Shown: positions 7,554-16,750 of the stretch, piece after piece | How positions within the stretch are numbered: the first letter of the stretch is position 1 | Layout of the letters: each line of letters begins with the position of its first letter | Assembly (NCBI GenBank): GCA_030037705.1 | Contig: JASHQE010000082.1 | Location: 1 to 33,818, forward strand | DNA: 33,818 nt | DNA from: Acidobacteriaceae bacterium | GTDB lineage: Bacteria > Acidobacteriota > Terriglobia > Terriglobales > Acidobacteriaceae | Reading direction: 5' to 3' | Program-made: the position numbers and the translations under genes | Notes under the pieces: model-generated | Told to the model about the DNA's origin: nothing | Seen by the model: only the letters and a program-made list of their open reading frames with translations | The model's database searches: none

Positions 7554-8030
7554 ATGGCAGTTGATTATTATCTGAAACTCGACCAAATCGACGGAGAAGC
7601 CGCTGATTCGAACCATAAAAACGAAATTCAGCTTCTCAGTTGGAGTTGGGGCGCTTCGCAGGTTTCCTCCGTTGTCGGTACGGGCGGTTCAGGTGCGGGC
7701 AAGGCGGATCTCTCCGATTTTTCGATCATGACTAACTTTGATAAAGCAACGCCGAAGTTCTTCAAATCGATTTGCGCGGGCACGCACATCAAGACTGGCA
7801 CCATGAACGCGATTAAGTCCGGCGCCGACGGCAAGCCGTACCTGAAGGTTGATTTTCAGGAGATGTTCGTTACCAGCCTGCAGATCTCGGCATCGAGCGA
7901 GATTCCTACCATCAGTGTGACGTTCAGTTATAACCAGATCAAGATTGATTATTCGACGCAGAACGAACAAGGCAACCTCACCAGCACCGGCGCGGTGACT
8001 TATAATACCAAGGAAAATAAGCTCTCGTAA
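7554..8030 (+). CDS. hcp: Hcp-family T6SS tube protein
   Basis: A 158-residue Hcp1 (TssD) protein that forms stacked hexameric rings as the inner tube and is secreted on firing. Typical features are the N-terminal YYLKLDQIDGEA, the IQLLSWSWGASQ strand at about residues 24-35, SDFSIMTNFDKATPKFFKSICAG near 53-75, and the C-terminal QIKIDYSTQNEQG. It has a strong ribosome-binding site (GAGAGGAG about eight bases before the ATG) and follows tssC after 77 bases, so it may be translated at a high level. No C-terminal toxin extension is present; length is standard for a structural Hcp. Confidence 0.96.
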   Translation: MAVDYYLKLDQIDGEAADSNHKNEIQLLSWSWGASQVSSVVGTGGSGAGKADLSDFSIMTNFDKATPKFFKSICAGTHIKTGTMNAIKSGADGKPYLKVDFQEMFVTSLQISASSEIPTISVTFSYNQIKIDYSTQNEQGNLTSTGAVTYNTKENKLS

Positions 8031-8041
8031 GGCGGCCGCTC

Positions 8042-8770
8042 ATGGACGCGCTTTCTCTCTATCGGGCCGGCCAGCTTCAGGCGGCCATCGAAGCGCTTGG
8101 TGACGAGTTGAAGAAACAGCCGCTCGACGCCAAGCGCCGCATTTTTTTATTTGAACTTTTGTGCTTTGCAGGCGAATACGAGCGGGCCGAAAAACACCTG
8201 AATGTTCTTGCTGACGCCAGCACCCAGGCTGCGGCTGGTGCGATGCTCTATCGCTCCGCCTTGCATGCCGAACGGGAACGGCAGGATATGTTCGCGCGGG
8301 GTGCGCTTCCGCAGGGCTCGGCGCGTCCTTCGCCCACCGGCGAGTTGAACGGCGAGAGATTTTCCGGATTGGCTGACGCCGACCCGCGCATCGGCGCTCA
8401 TCTCGAAGCCTTCATTGCCGGCAGTTATACCTGGATTCCTTTTGCCTATATCGAAGCGATCGAGATGGAGCCGCCCAAGCGTCTGCGCGACCTGCTGTGG
8501 ATTCCGGCGGTGTTGCACACCACTTCCGATTTCCGGCTGCAGGATCTCGGCGAAGTGCTGTTGCCTGTAATCGCTCCTCTCTCCTGGAAGGGTTCTGACG
8601 ATGCGGTGCGTCTGGGCCGCACTACGGTGTGGCAGGATGACTCCGAATATGGGCAGATTCCCGTGGGGCAGAAATTGCTGCTGTGCGGAGATGAGGAGCA
8701 GCCATTCCTGGAGATGCGGAGACTGACCTTCGATCACGCCGGCGAAAGGGCTGAAAGTGCCACTGCGTGA
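8042..8770 (+). CDS. tagJ: TagJ/ImpE-family T6SS accessory protein
   Basis: A 242-residue ImpE/TagJ protein. In studied systems TagJ binds the sheath protein TssB and helps link ClpV to sheath recycling, though it is not always essential. The N-terminus (LYRAGQLQAAIEALGDELKKQPLDAKRRIFLFELLCFAGEYERAEKHL) has the tetratricopeptide-like helical pattern of the family. The C-terminal half contains SYTWIPFAYIEAIEMEPPKRLRDLLWIPA, a recognisable ImpE block. It starts 12 bases after hcp and overlaps the tssA start by 14 bases, suggesting coupled translation. Co-occurrence with clpV is consistent with the proposed role. Confidence 0.9.
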   Translation: MDALSLYRAGQLQAAIEALGDELKKQPLDAKRRIFLFELLCFAGEYERAEKHLNVLADASTQAAAGAMLYRSALHAERERQDMFARGALPQGSARPSPTGELNGERFSGLADADPRIGAHLEAFIAGSYTWIPFAYIEAIEMEPPKRLRDLLWIPAVLHTTSDFRLQDLGEVLLPVIAPLSWKGSDDAVRLGRTTVWQDDSEYGQIPVGQKLLLCGDEEQPFLEMRRLTFDHAGERAESATA

Positions 8771-10592
8771 TGATCTGCTGAATCCGATCTCCGGCAACAA
8801 TCCATCAGGCGCAAACCTGCGCTACGAGAAGGTCTATGACCAGATCAAAGAAGCGCGGACCGAAGACGACGACACGATTCCCACCGGGGCTTGGGCGCGC
8901 CAGATCAAGAGGGCCGATTTCAATCTGGTAATTAAGCTTGCCGGAGAGGCGCTCGCAAACAAGAGCAAAGACCTGCAACTGGCTGCATGGCTGACGGAAG
9001 CCCACGTCAAGAAAGAAGGCATCAGTCTCATTCAGCCATGCCTCAAGCTGTTCCAGGATCTGCAGGAACAGTTCTGGGAGACGTTGCATCCGGAGATCGA
9101 GGATGGCGATGCGGGGATGCGCGCTGTTCCGATCGAGTGGGCGGCGAACCGGATTGCGGCCATTCTGCGCGAGTGCCCGATTACCCGCGACGGCCTGAAC
9201 TACTACCAATACAAGGAATCGCGCGCAATCGGTTACGAAGCCGACGCCCAATACAACGACGCCAAAACGCAGCAACGGGAACAGGCCATCGCCGACGGCA
9301 AGCCCACGGCAGAGGAGTTCGATAAGTCGTTCAACACGACTCCGAAGTTGTGGTACGTGCAGATAGAAGCTGCATTCCACTCTTCCATGGAAACAATGGA
9401 AGGGTTGCAAGTCTTCTGTGAGCAGAAGTACGGCGATGATGGACCGGGCTTCAGCAAACTGCGCAGTGCGCTCGAGGAGGTAGGGCAGGTTGTCACCGGT
9501 TTGTTGAACGAAAAGCGCAAGACCGAGCCCGATGCGCCGCCGCCCGAAGAGGTGGTCGAGGAACCTGAAACCGAACCGGAGCCTGAAGCAGTCGCGGAAG
9601 CTGAAAGTGAGACGGAAGTTGCGCCTGCTGCGGCCAAACCCAGGGCCGGAAAAACGCTGACCTTGGAGCCTGTGGACAAGGACGACGCGTTCGCACGGGT
9701 TCAGGCCTGTGCTAGGTTTCTGCAGAAAGACAATCCTTCCAGCCCCGCGGCCTACATGCTGCAGGCGGCGCTGCGGTTTGCTGAAACGCGGGAAGTGGGC
9801 AGCTCTCCCGCTTGGGATTTTCTTGCCCCACCGCCAACGGAGAAGCGGCAGAACCTGAAGCGGCTGGCCTCCGAATCGAACTGGTCAGAGCTGCTTGCGG
9901 AGGCGATCGCCGCTGCCGGCGAACCCTGCGGCCGGGGCTGGCTCGACGTGCAGCGCTACATATGGAAGGCTAGCTATGAGTCCGGTTACACCGCGATCAC
10001 GGCCGCGGTGATCGCGATGCTTCAGGGACTACTCAAAGATATTCCCGAGATTTCCGCATGGACCATGAGCGACGACACGCCAACGGCGAATCCAGAAACG
10101 CAGAAATGGCTCGAGGAGATAGTCATTCCCAAGCCGCCCCAGCCAATCGTCGTAGAGGCGCAGCCGGAGCCTGAACCCGAGCCGGTTTATATACCGGCAC
10201 CGCAGCAGGCGGAGGAGAACGCGCCGCCGGACGTGCTGGATACCGCGCGAGAATTGATGGCGCGGGGTCATCTGCCTCAGGCTATCCAACTGCTGATGCG
10301 CGATGCGGCGCAGCAGCCGAGCGGACGCGCGCGGTTCCAGCGCAGGCTCCAGATCGCGCAGCTTTGCGTCGGCGCGGGCCAGGGCAAAGTGGCGTTTCCG
10401 GTGCTCGATGAGCTGGTAAAAGAAATCGACCAGCGCCAGCTCGAAGAATGGGAGGCGACCGATATGATCGCGCCTCCGCTCGCATTGCTGCTCAAGTGTC
10501 TGGATGAGTCAGAGAACGGCGGTATGCGCGAATCGGTCTTCAACAGGTTGTGCCGCATCGATCCGATTGCGGCCATGGATATTTCACGGTGA
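8757..10592 (+). CDS. tssA: T6SS baseplate/sheath-cap protein TssA with ImpA_N domain
   Basis: A 611-residue TssA. TssA proteins nucleate or cap the growing sheath and contact the baseplate. The ImpA N-terminal domain covers about residues 1-160 (PISGNNPSGANLRYEKVYDQIKEARTED, then KDLQLAAWLTEAHVKKEGI and WETLHPEIEDGDAGMRAVPIEW). The C-terminal region resembles a VasJ-type domain and ends in FNRLCRIDPIAAMDISR. It is on the long side for the family because of two acidic, proline-rich linkers, around residues 259-299 and 457-491 (for example EEPETEPEPEAVAEAE and QPEPEPEPVYIPAP). The start is GTG at 8757, overlapping tagJ by 14 bases, with GAAAGGG upstream. Confidence 0.92.
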   Translation: MPLRDDLLNPISGNNPSGANLRYEKVYDQIKEARTEDDDTIPTGAWARQIKRADFNLVIKLAGEALANKSKDLQLAAWLTEAHVKKEGISLIQPCLKLFQDLQEQFWETLHPEIEDGDAGMRAVPIEWAANRIAAILRECPITRDGLNYYQYKESRAIGYEADAQYNDAKTQQREQAIADGKPTAEEFDKSFNTTPKLWYVQIEAAFHSSMETMEGLQVFCEQKYGDDGPGFSKLRSALEEVGQVVTGLLNEKRKTEPDAPPPEEVVEEPETEPEPEAVAEAESETEVAPAAAKPRAGKTLTLEPVDKDDAFARVQACARFLQKDNPSSPAAYMLQAALRFAETREVGSSPAWDFLAPPPTEKRQNLKRLASESNWSELLAEAIAAAGEPCGRGWLDVQRYIWKASYESGYTAITAAVIAMLQGLLKDIPEISAWTMSDDTPTANPETQKWLEEIVIPKPPQPIVVEAQPEPEPEPVYIPAPQQAEENAPPDVLDTARELMARGHLPQAIQLLMRDAAQQPSGRARFQRRLQIAQLCVGAGQGKVAFPVLDELVKEIDQRQLEEWEATDMIAPPLALLLKCLDESENGGMRESVFNRLCRIDPIAAMDISR

Positions 10593-10613
10593 GAGAAAAA
10601 GGAGCATTGAGGA

Positions 10614-11078
10614 TTGGCGCGTTCGACGATAGATACGCTGGTGACGCAATCGGTTCTTGACCGGCTGATGGAGGTTGAAGACTGGCCGTCGACGCGCTCG
10701 CAGTCCACGCGCTACTTTCGCGACGCGCTCAAGCGTGATCTGGAGTGGCTCTTAAACACGCGGCAGCCGCCAATGCCCGAGCTCGCCTCCTATCCGGGGG
10801 CGAAAATTTCCGTCATTAATTACGGCCTGCCGGATATCAGCTCGCTGGGACTGAACAATGCTTCGGATCATCGCGCGCTGCGTCTCGCTATCGAGGCCTG
10901 CCTGCGCAATTATGAGCCGCGGCTGATGAATGTGCGGGTGAGCCTGGAAGGCTCCGACACAGTAGACCGGCGGTTGCGTTTCCATATCGAAGGAAGCATG
11001 AAGCTGGATCCGGCACCCGAAGAGATTGCTTTCGATACCGTTCTTGAACTCTCAAGCGGCGAGTACAAAGTGAAGTAA
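10614..11078 (+). CDS. tssE: T6SS baseplate wedge protein TssE (gp25-like)
   Basis: A 154-residue gp25/lysozyme-like baseplate protein that initiates sheath polymerisation in the TssEFG wedge. Visible signatures are RYFRDALKRDLEWLLNTRQPP near residues 33-53, SVINYGLPDISSLG, and ALRLAIEACLRNYEPRLMNVRVSLEG near 91-116. In this family the E-P-R-L segment is close to the conserved EPRL motif of gp25. The start codon is TTG at 10614, supported by AAAGGAG nine bases upstream and by the family's N-terminal length. The gene ends immediately before the tssF ATG (TAAATG), so the two are co-translated. Confidence 0.93.
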   Translation: MARSTIDTLVTQSVLDRLMEVEDWPSTRSQSTRYFRDALKRDLEWLLNTRQPPMPELASYPGAKISVINYGLPDISSLGLNNASDHRALRLAIEACLRNYEPRLMNVRVSLEGSDTVDRRLRFHIEGSMKLDPAPEEIAFDTVLELSSGEYKVK

Positions 11079-12920
11079 ATGCGCGAAGAACTGCTTGAAT
11101 ATTACGAACGCGAGCTGGCCTATCTCCGTCAGTTGGGAGGCAAGTTCGCGGAAAAATATCCGCGCGTCGCGAGCCGCCTTCTGCTGGAGCCGGATCGCTG
11201 CGACGATCCGCACGTCGAGCGTTTGCTCGAAGGGTTCGCGTTCATGGCGGCGCGCATTCATCTGCGCGTGGACGATGATTTTCCTGAAGTCACTTCTGCG
11301 TTGCTGGGTATTGTCGCGCCTCATTATCTGCGGCCGATCCCGTCGATGACGATCGTGGAATGCCAGGTAGATCCGGAGCAGGGAAAGCAGACCGCCGGTC
11401 AGGTGATGCCGGCGGGAACGCCGTTGGCCACCAAGCGGCTGGTTGATGGCCAGCCGTGCCGCTTCCAGACAGCCTATCCGGTGGAGCTGTGGCCGTTCAC
11501 GGTGGGCGAGTGCGATTGGCGGCAGCCGGAACGGCTCGCCGATCCAGTGCGCGTTCCGGGAGCGGTCGGTGTTTTGCGCGTCCGGCTGCAGTGCGCGCGC
11601 GATGTGGAGTTCAAGCAGCTCAACCCGCGCCGGCTGGTCTTTCATGTCGCCGGCGAAGTGAACGTGATTCACACTCTGTACGAACTGCTCTGCCGCAACT
11701 GCATCTCGATCCTGGTCCGCAACCCGCAGCAGCGCGGCGGCAAGCCGGTGAGCATCTCTCCCGCGCAGCTGCGCGCTATGGGCTTTGAAGAGAGCGAGTC
11801 GCTGCTGCCGTATCCAAAGCGTTCCTTCGATGGTTACAGGCTGTTGCAGGAGTACTTCACGTTTTCAGAGAAATTTCTCTTCTTCGAATTGAGCGGACTC
11901 GATGCTATTGCCGAAGCTGGATGCGGGGAACAGGCCGAGATTCTTTTCTGCATTTCGCGCTTCGAGCGGCTCGAGCGCAGCCAGGACCTGGAGACCGGTG
12001 TCTCGGCGCGCACGATGCGCCTGGGATGCACACCGATCGTCAACCTGTATTCGCAGGTTGCCGAGCCGATTCTGGTGACGCACACAAAGCACGAGTACCA
12101 GGTGATTCCATCGGTCCGGCGGCAGGAGACGCAGGAGATTCACTCGATTGACGAGGTGTTGGCGTCGAGCACGAGCCGGCGCGAAAGCATCTCTCTCGAG
12201 CCGCTTTATTCCTATCGCTTCCAGGCGAGGAAGGAAACAGTACGCGCGTATTGGCATGCAGTTCGGCGCCGGAATGAACTTGGCGAACGCGAACCTTCCA
12301 CGATGCACCTCTCGCTGGTAGATGTGGACGGCGTTTTAGCCGAGCCCAATGCCGAAGTGCTTACAGTGCGCTGTTCCTGTTCGGACTTCGACCTTCCCTC
12401 GCGTTTGCCCTTCGGGCTGGAAGATGGAGATTTTGCGGCGGAAGATTATCCGGTTGTCAAGCAGATCACGGCGCTGCGCAGGCCCACGCCGAGCTACGAC
12501 CCTCCCCGGGTGAAGAGCCAGTTATGGCGCCTGGTTTCGCAGCTTTCGCTCAATTATCTTTCTCTCTCCGAGGAGGGCGTTGCGTCTCTGCAGGAGATTT
12601 TGCGCCTGCATAACTTTACCGATTCATCGTATCTCGAAAATCAGATCGGTGGCATTGTTAAACTGGGTTCGAGCCCGCATTTCGCTATCATGCAATCGGT
12701 ATATGGCGGTTTGCCGGCGCGCGGCACGCGTGTGGAGATCGAGTTTGATGAGCGGCAGTTTGTGGGCGGAGGCGTGTACCTGTTTGCCAACGTTCTCGAT
12801 CGTTTTCTCGGGTGCTATACCTCGATCAACAGCTTCTGCCAACTGGCGGCGCGCACTAGCCAGAGAAAGGAGCCGTTGGGCGAATGGCCACCCAAAGCGG
12901 GATACAAACCCCTCATCTGA
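11079..12920 (+). CDS. tssF: T6SS baseplate protein TssF
   Basis: A 613-residue TssF (ImpG/VasA) protein, a core part of the baseplate wedge with TssG and TssE. The N-terminal signature is unmistakable: YYERELAYLRQLGGKFAEKYPRVASRLLL and DPHVERLLEGFAFMAARIHLRVDDDFPEVTSALL within the first 80 residues, followed by LGIVAPHYLRPIPSMTIV. The C-terminal half contains the RVEIEFDERQFVGGGVYLFANVLDRFLGCYTSINSF block typical of the family. Length is normal. It starts directly after tssE and overlaps tssG by 37 bases. Confidence 0.96.
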   Translation: MREELLEYYERELAYLRQLGGKFAEKYPRVASRLLLEPDRCDDPHVERLLEGFAFMAARIHLRVDDDFPEVTSALLGIVAPHYLRPIPSMTIVECQVDPEQGKQTAGQVMPAGTPLATKRLVDGQPCRFQTAYPVELWPFTVGECDWRQPERLADPVRVPGAVGVLRVRLQCARDVEFKQLNPRRLVFHVAGEVNVIHTLYELLCRNCISILVRNPQQRGGKPVSISPAQLRAMGFEESESLLPYPKRSFDGYRLLQEYFTFSEKFLFFELSGLDAIAEAGCGEQAEILFCISRFERLERSQDLETGVSARTMRLGCTPIVNLYSQVAEPILVTHTKHEYQVIPSVRRQETQEIHSIDEVLASSTSRRESISLEPLYSYRFQARKETVRAYWHAVRRRNELGEREPSTMHLSLVDVDGVLAEPNAEVLTVRCSCSDFDLPSRLPFGLEDGDFAAEDYPVVKQITALRRPTPSYDPPRVKSQLWRLVSQLSLNYLSLSEEGVASLQEILRLHNFTDSSYLENQIGGIVKLGSSPHFAIMQSVYGGLPARGTRVEIEFDERQFVGGGVYLFANVLDRFLGCYTSINSFCQLAARTSQRKEPLGEWPPKAGYKPLI

Positions 12921-13963
12921 ATCCTGATCTAAGCTTGGACGCACGATTCGCGCTGGTGCGCGCAATGCTGGAGCAGGACCCCTACTGCTTCCAGTTTTTC
13001 CAGGCTGTGCGCTTGTTGGAGCGGCTTTATCCGGAGCGTAATCCGGTGGGACTTTTTGTCTCTCCGTTTACCGAGGTCGTGCAGTTTTCTTCTGTCCCTA
13101 CGCTGAGTTTTCCTGCGAGTGAGATCCAGGATTACAAGCCGGGCGGGGATGGCCCGCCGAAGCTCTCGGTGAATTTCATGGGGCTCTGCGCGGCGGTGGG
13201 CGTGCTTCCTCATGCCTACACCGAGTTTCTTTTGGAGCGGGCCAAGGCGAAGGACCGCGGGCCGGCGGAGTTCTTCGACATCTTCAACCATCGGATGATC
13301 TCGCTGTTTTATCGTGGCTGGCAGAAGTATCGCTTCTATATTGCGTACGAGCGGACGGGCGCCGGCGACGGCCTGATCGACGATCTGATTGGCGCGCGTC
13401 TGCTCGATCTTATCGGACTGGGCACCAATTCGCTCACACGGCGGATGGAGATCGAAGATGAAGCCTGCCTTTATTACGCTGGACTCCTCTCCGCGCGGCG
13501 TCCAACGGCTCAGGGGCTGAAACAACTCATCGAAGATTATTTCGACGTTCCCGTCGAAGTGGAGCAGTTTACCGGAACCTGGCGGCGTCTTCCTCTGCGG
13601 AATCTGACCTATCTGCGCGATACCGGCGCATTCTGTGAACAGTTAGGAATGGGCACGATCGTTGGCGACGAAGCGTTTGATCAGCACGGCGCCGTCGCTC
13701 TGCGCATTGGCCCTTTGAGTTTTAATCGTTATCAAGAGTTTCTGCCCGGCGCGCGCGCCTACATCGAACTGCGTGCCTGGTTGCGGATCTACACGAACCG
13801 CGAGTTTGATTACGTGATCCGGCTCGTACTCGAGCGCGACGAGGTACCACGCATGAAGCTGGGTGAAGACGGCATGGGCGCATCGCGTCTTGGACTGGTG
13901 AGCTGGGTCAAAAACCGGCCGCTCGAGCGCGATCCGGACGAGGCGACTTACTGGCTGACCTGA
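12884..13963 (+). CDS. tssG: T6SS baseplate protein TssG
   Basis: A 359-residue TssG (ImpH/VasB) protein. Two TssF and one TssG form the trifurcation of the baseplate wedge. Family features are the CFQFFQAVRLLERLYPERNPVG segment at about residues 35-56, VQFSSVPTLSFPASEI, LSVNFMGLCAAVGVLPHAYTEFLLERA near 96-122, and DIFNHRMISLFYRGWQKYRF. The ATG at 12884 lies inside tssF, with AAAGGAG about a dozen bases upstream; the 37-base overlap implies coupled translation. Length is typical. Confidence 0.95.
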   Translation: MATQSGIQTPHLNPDLSLDARFALVRAMLEQDPYCFQFFQAVRLLERLYPERNPVGLFVSPFTEVVQFSSVPTLSFPASEIQDYKPGGDGPPKLSVNFMGLCAAVGVLPHAYTEFLLERAKAKDRGPAEFFDIFNHRMISLFYRGWQKYRFYIAYERTGAGDGLIDDLIGARLLDLIGLGTNSLTRRMEIEDEACLYYAGLLSARRPTAQGLKQLIEDYFDVPVEVEQFTGTWRRLPLRNLTYLRDTGAFCEQLGMGTIVGDEAFDQHGAVALRIGPLSFNRYQEFLPGARAYIELRAWLRIYTNREFDYVIRLVLERDEVPRMKLGEDGMGASRLGLVSWVKNRPLERDPDEATYWLT

Positions 13964-14010
13964 ACGCCAAATCTTTTTTTGAAAAACGAGATTCACGGGA
14001 GACTTGAAGA

Positions 14011-16671
14011 ATGAGTTTGAACTTAAAGTCCTTGATTGGCAGGGTGAATGACGCAACCCGTGGGGCACTTGAGGCCGCGGCTGGATTGTGCGTTTCGCGC
14101 ACTCATTACGACATTGAAGTGGAGCATTTTCTGCTCAAGGCAATCGACAGCTCAGACAATGACATCGCCTTCATTCTGCGCCAATACGGCGTGGACCGTT
14201 CCCGGCTGACCACCGAGCTGCAGCGTAGTCTCGATCGCTTGAAGACCGGCAACGCGCGCAGCCCAGCCTTCAGCCCGCAGCTCGTAAAGATGCTCACCGA
14301 AGCGTGGACGATTGCCACGATCGAGTATGACGCGGGGCAGATTCGCACCGGCTTTGCTCTGCTGGCACTGATCACGGACAGCGAACTCGGCCGGCTGATC
14401 CGCGACGTCAGCAAGGAAATTCAGCTCATTCCGCCCGAGGCATTGCGCAAGGACTTTTATGCTGTCACGGAGAAATCGCGCGAGACCTCCATTGCGCTCG
14501 CAACTGCTGCTCCCGGCGCGCAGGCTGAAGCAGGGGCGCCGGGCCGCGCGCCGGGTGGCAAGACGCCGCACCTCGATCAGTACACGGAAAATCTCACTGC
14601 GAAGGCGAAGGCCGGCAAGATCGATCCAGTGCTGGGCCGCGATCAGGAGATTCGGCAGGTGGTCGACATTCTGATGCGCCGGCGCCAGAATAACCCGATC
14701 CTCACCGGCGAGGCAGGTGTGGGCAAGACGGCGGTAGTGGAGGGTTTTGCTCTTCGTCTCGCCAACAGCGATGTGCCGCCTGCGCTACGCAACGTGCAAC
14801 TACACAGTCTCGACCTGGCGCTGCTGCAGGCCGGCGCGGGCGTGAAGGGCGAGTTCGAGAACCGGCTGAAAGGGCTTATCGAAGAGGTGAAGTCGTCGCC
14901 GCATCCCATTATTCTGTTCATCGACGAAGCGCATACGATGATCGGCGCGGGGGGGCAGGCGGGACAGAACGACGCCGCCAATCTGTTGAAGCCGGCTCTT
15001 GCGCGCGGCGAGTTGCGCACAATTGCGGCAACAACGTGGTCTGAATACAAGAAGTTTTTTGAAAAAGACGCGGCGCTGGCGCGGCGGTTCCAGGTAGTGA
15101 AGGTGGAAGAGCCGGGCGAGACGCAATGCGACACGATGCTGCGCGGCATTGTGGCGGCGCTCGAAAAGCACCACAATTTGCGCATTCTCGATCAGGCCGT
15201 AACTGCGACGGTACGGCTCTCGCACCGCTATCTCGCCGGCCGGCAGTTGCCAGATAAAGCAGTGAGCGTGCTCGACACCGCGTGCGCGCGGCTTTCGCTG
15301 GGCCAGAACACGATTCCACCGCCGATCGAAGACGCGTCGCGGCGCATCGATGATTTGAAGGTGCAAAAGCAGATTCTCGAACGCGAGACGACGGTGGGCG
15401 AGAACCATGCCGAACGGCTCGCCGCAATTGATCAGCAGCTGTCCGTCGAAGAGGCATCGCTCGCGAAGCTCAAGGCGCAGTGGGTGGAGGAAGTCAGGCT
15501 GGTAAAGCAGCTTCGCGCCGTGCGCGAAGCTCTGGAAAACGGTCAGGAGACAGCAAAGCCAATTGGGGAGGGTGAGCCTGAACTAAAGGCCACGCTTGGT
15601 GGACTCAAGATCCTTGAAGAGCGGCTCACGCAGGTGCAGGGTGAGAATCCGCTGATTCACGTGTGTGTGGATGAGCGCATCGTGGGCGAGGTGATCTCGG
15701 CATGGACCGGCATTCCGCTGGGTAAGATGGTGAAGGACGAGATTGCGGCGGTTCTTGATCTCGATGGTCACCTGCGCAAGCGCGTCATCGGGCAGGATCA
15801 TGCGCTGGCAGCAATCGCGCAGCGCATCATCACCTCGCGCGCGCGGATGGATGACCCAGGCAAGCCGGTGGGCGTCTTCATGCTAGTAGGGCCAAGCGGT
15901 GTAGGAAAGACGGAGACCGCACTGGCCTTGGCCGATCTGCTCTATGGCGGCGAGCGCAATCTGATCACCATCAATATGTCGGAGTTCCAGGAGGCACATA
16001 CCGTTTCTACGCTCAAGGGATCTCCCCCGGGATATGTGGGTTACGGTGAGGGCGGCGTGTTAACGGAAGCTGTGCGCCGCCGGCCTTACTCCGTTGTGCT
16101 GCTCGACGAAGTGGAGAAGGCGCATCCCGACGTGCTGGAGCTGTTTTATCAGGTCTTCGACAAAGGCAATCTGGAAGATGGCGAGGGCCGGCAAATCGAT
16201 TTCAAGAATTGCATCCTCATTCTCACCACCAACGCGGCTACCGATACGTTAGCCAAACTGACAGCGGACAAGGAGACGATGCCGGACAGCGAGGGCCTCG
16301 CGCTGGCTATCAAGCCGGAGTTGAACAAGATCTTCAAGCCTGCATTTCTAGGGCGTATGTTGATCATCCCGTATTTCCCGGTGCGGGATGAGGCGCTCAA
16401 GAAGATTATTCATCTGAAGATCGGCAAAATTCAACGCCGTATCCAGGAGAATCACAAGATCACCATGATCTGCGACGACGCGGTGATCGATGAAGTGGCG
16501 AAGCGCTGCACAGAAGTGGAGAGCGGCGCGCGCAACGTGGATAATATTCTTTCCAACACAATGTTGCCGGAGATTTCGCGCCAAGTGCTATCGCGCATGG
16601 CCGAGGAGAAATTGATGGAGCGAGTGCGGATTGGGGTCGGCGCAGACAGCCGATTCACGTATGAGTGGTAG
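14011..16671 (+). CDS. clpV: T6SS sheath-disassembly AAA+ ATPase ClpV (TssH)
   Basis: An 886-residue double-ring AAA+ unfoldase that extracts TssC from contracted sheaths to recycle them. Order of parts: Clp N-domain (about residues 1-150, with YDIEVEHFLLKAI), a short Ala/Gly/Pro linker, first ATPase domain with Walker A GEAGVGKT near 233-240 and Walker B IILFIDEAH near 301-309, a coiled middle domain (about 420-530), and second ATPase domain with Walker A GPSGVGKTE at 627-635 and Walker B VVLLDEVEKAH near 696-706. The position in a T6SS operon and the N-domain separate it from housekeeping ClpB. It begins 47 bases after tssG with GGGAG upstream of the ATG. Confidence 0.96.
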   Translation: MSLNLKSLIGRVNDATRGALEAAAGLCVSRTHYDIEVEHFLLKAIDSSDNDIAFILRQYGVDRSRLTTELQRSLDRLKTGNARSPAFSPQLVKMLTEAWTIATIEYDAGQIRTGFALLALITDSELGRLIRDVSKEIQLIPPEALRKDFYAVTEKSRETSIALATAAPGAQAEAGAPGRAPGGKTPHLDQYTENLTAKAKAGKIDPVLGRDQEIRQVVDILMRRRQNNPILTGEAGVGKTAVVEGFALRLANSDVPPALRNVQLHSLDLALLQAGAGVKGEFENRLKGLIEEVKSSPHPIILFIDEAHTMIGAGGQAGQNDAANLLKPALARGELRTIAATTWSEYKKFFEKDAALARRFQVVKVEEPGETQCDTMLRGIVAALEKHHNLRILDQAVTATVRLSHRYLAGRQLPDKAVSVLDTACARLSLGQNTIPPPIEDASRRIDDLKVQKQILERETTVGENHAERLAAIDQQLSVEEASLAKLKAQWVEEVRLVKQLRAVREALENGQETAKPIGEGEPELKATLGGLKILEERLTQVQGENPLIHVCVDERIVGEVISAWTGIPLGKMVKDEIAAVLDLDGHLRKRVIGQDHALAAIAQRIITSRARMDDPGKPVGVFMLVGPSGVGKTETALALADLLYGGERNLITINMSEFQEAHTVSTLKGSPPGYVGYGEGGVLTEAVRRRPYSVVLLDEVEKAHPDVLELFYQVFDKGNLEDGEGRQIDFKNCILILTTNAATDTLAKLTADKETMPDSEGLALAIKPELNKIFKPAFLGRMLIIPYFPVRDEALKKIIHLKIGKIQRRIQENHKITMICDDAVIDEVAKRCTEVESGARNVDNILSNTMLPEISRQVLSRMAEEKLMERVRIGVGADSRFTYEW

Positions 16672-16695
16672 TGCAACACGACAGTTTGACGGAGC

Positions 16696-16724
16696 TCCCG
16701 CCAGGCTCTAGGGCTATGGCGGGA
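16696..16724. other. Perfect 8-bp stem hairpin between clpV and vgrG
   Basis: TCCCGCCA (16696-16703) pairs with TGGCGGGA (16717-16724) around a 13-base loop. No T-tract follows on either strand, so it is not a classical intrinsic terminator. It could stabilise an mRNA end or partly terminate between the structural genes and the vgrG/effector module. Confidence 0.5.
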
Positions 16725-16750
16725 CCGTTCGTATCAGAAAGCTTAGCGAT

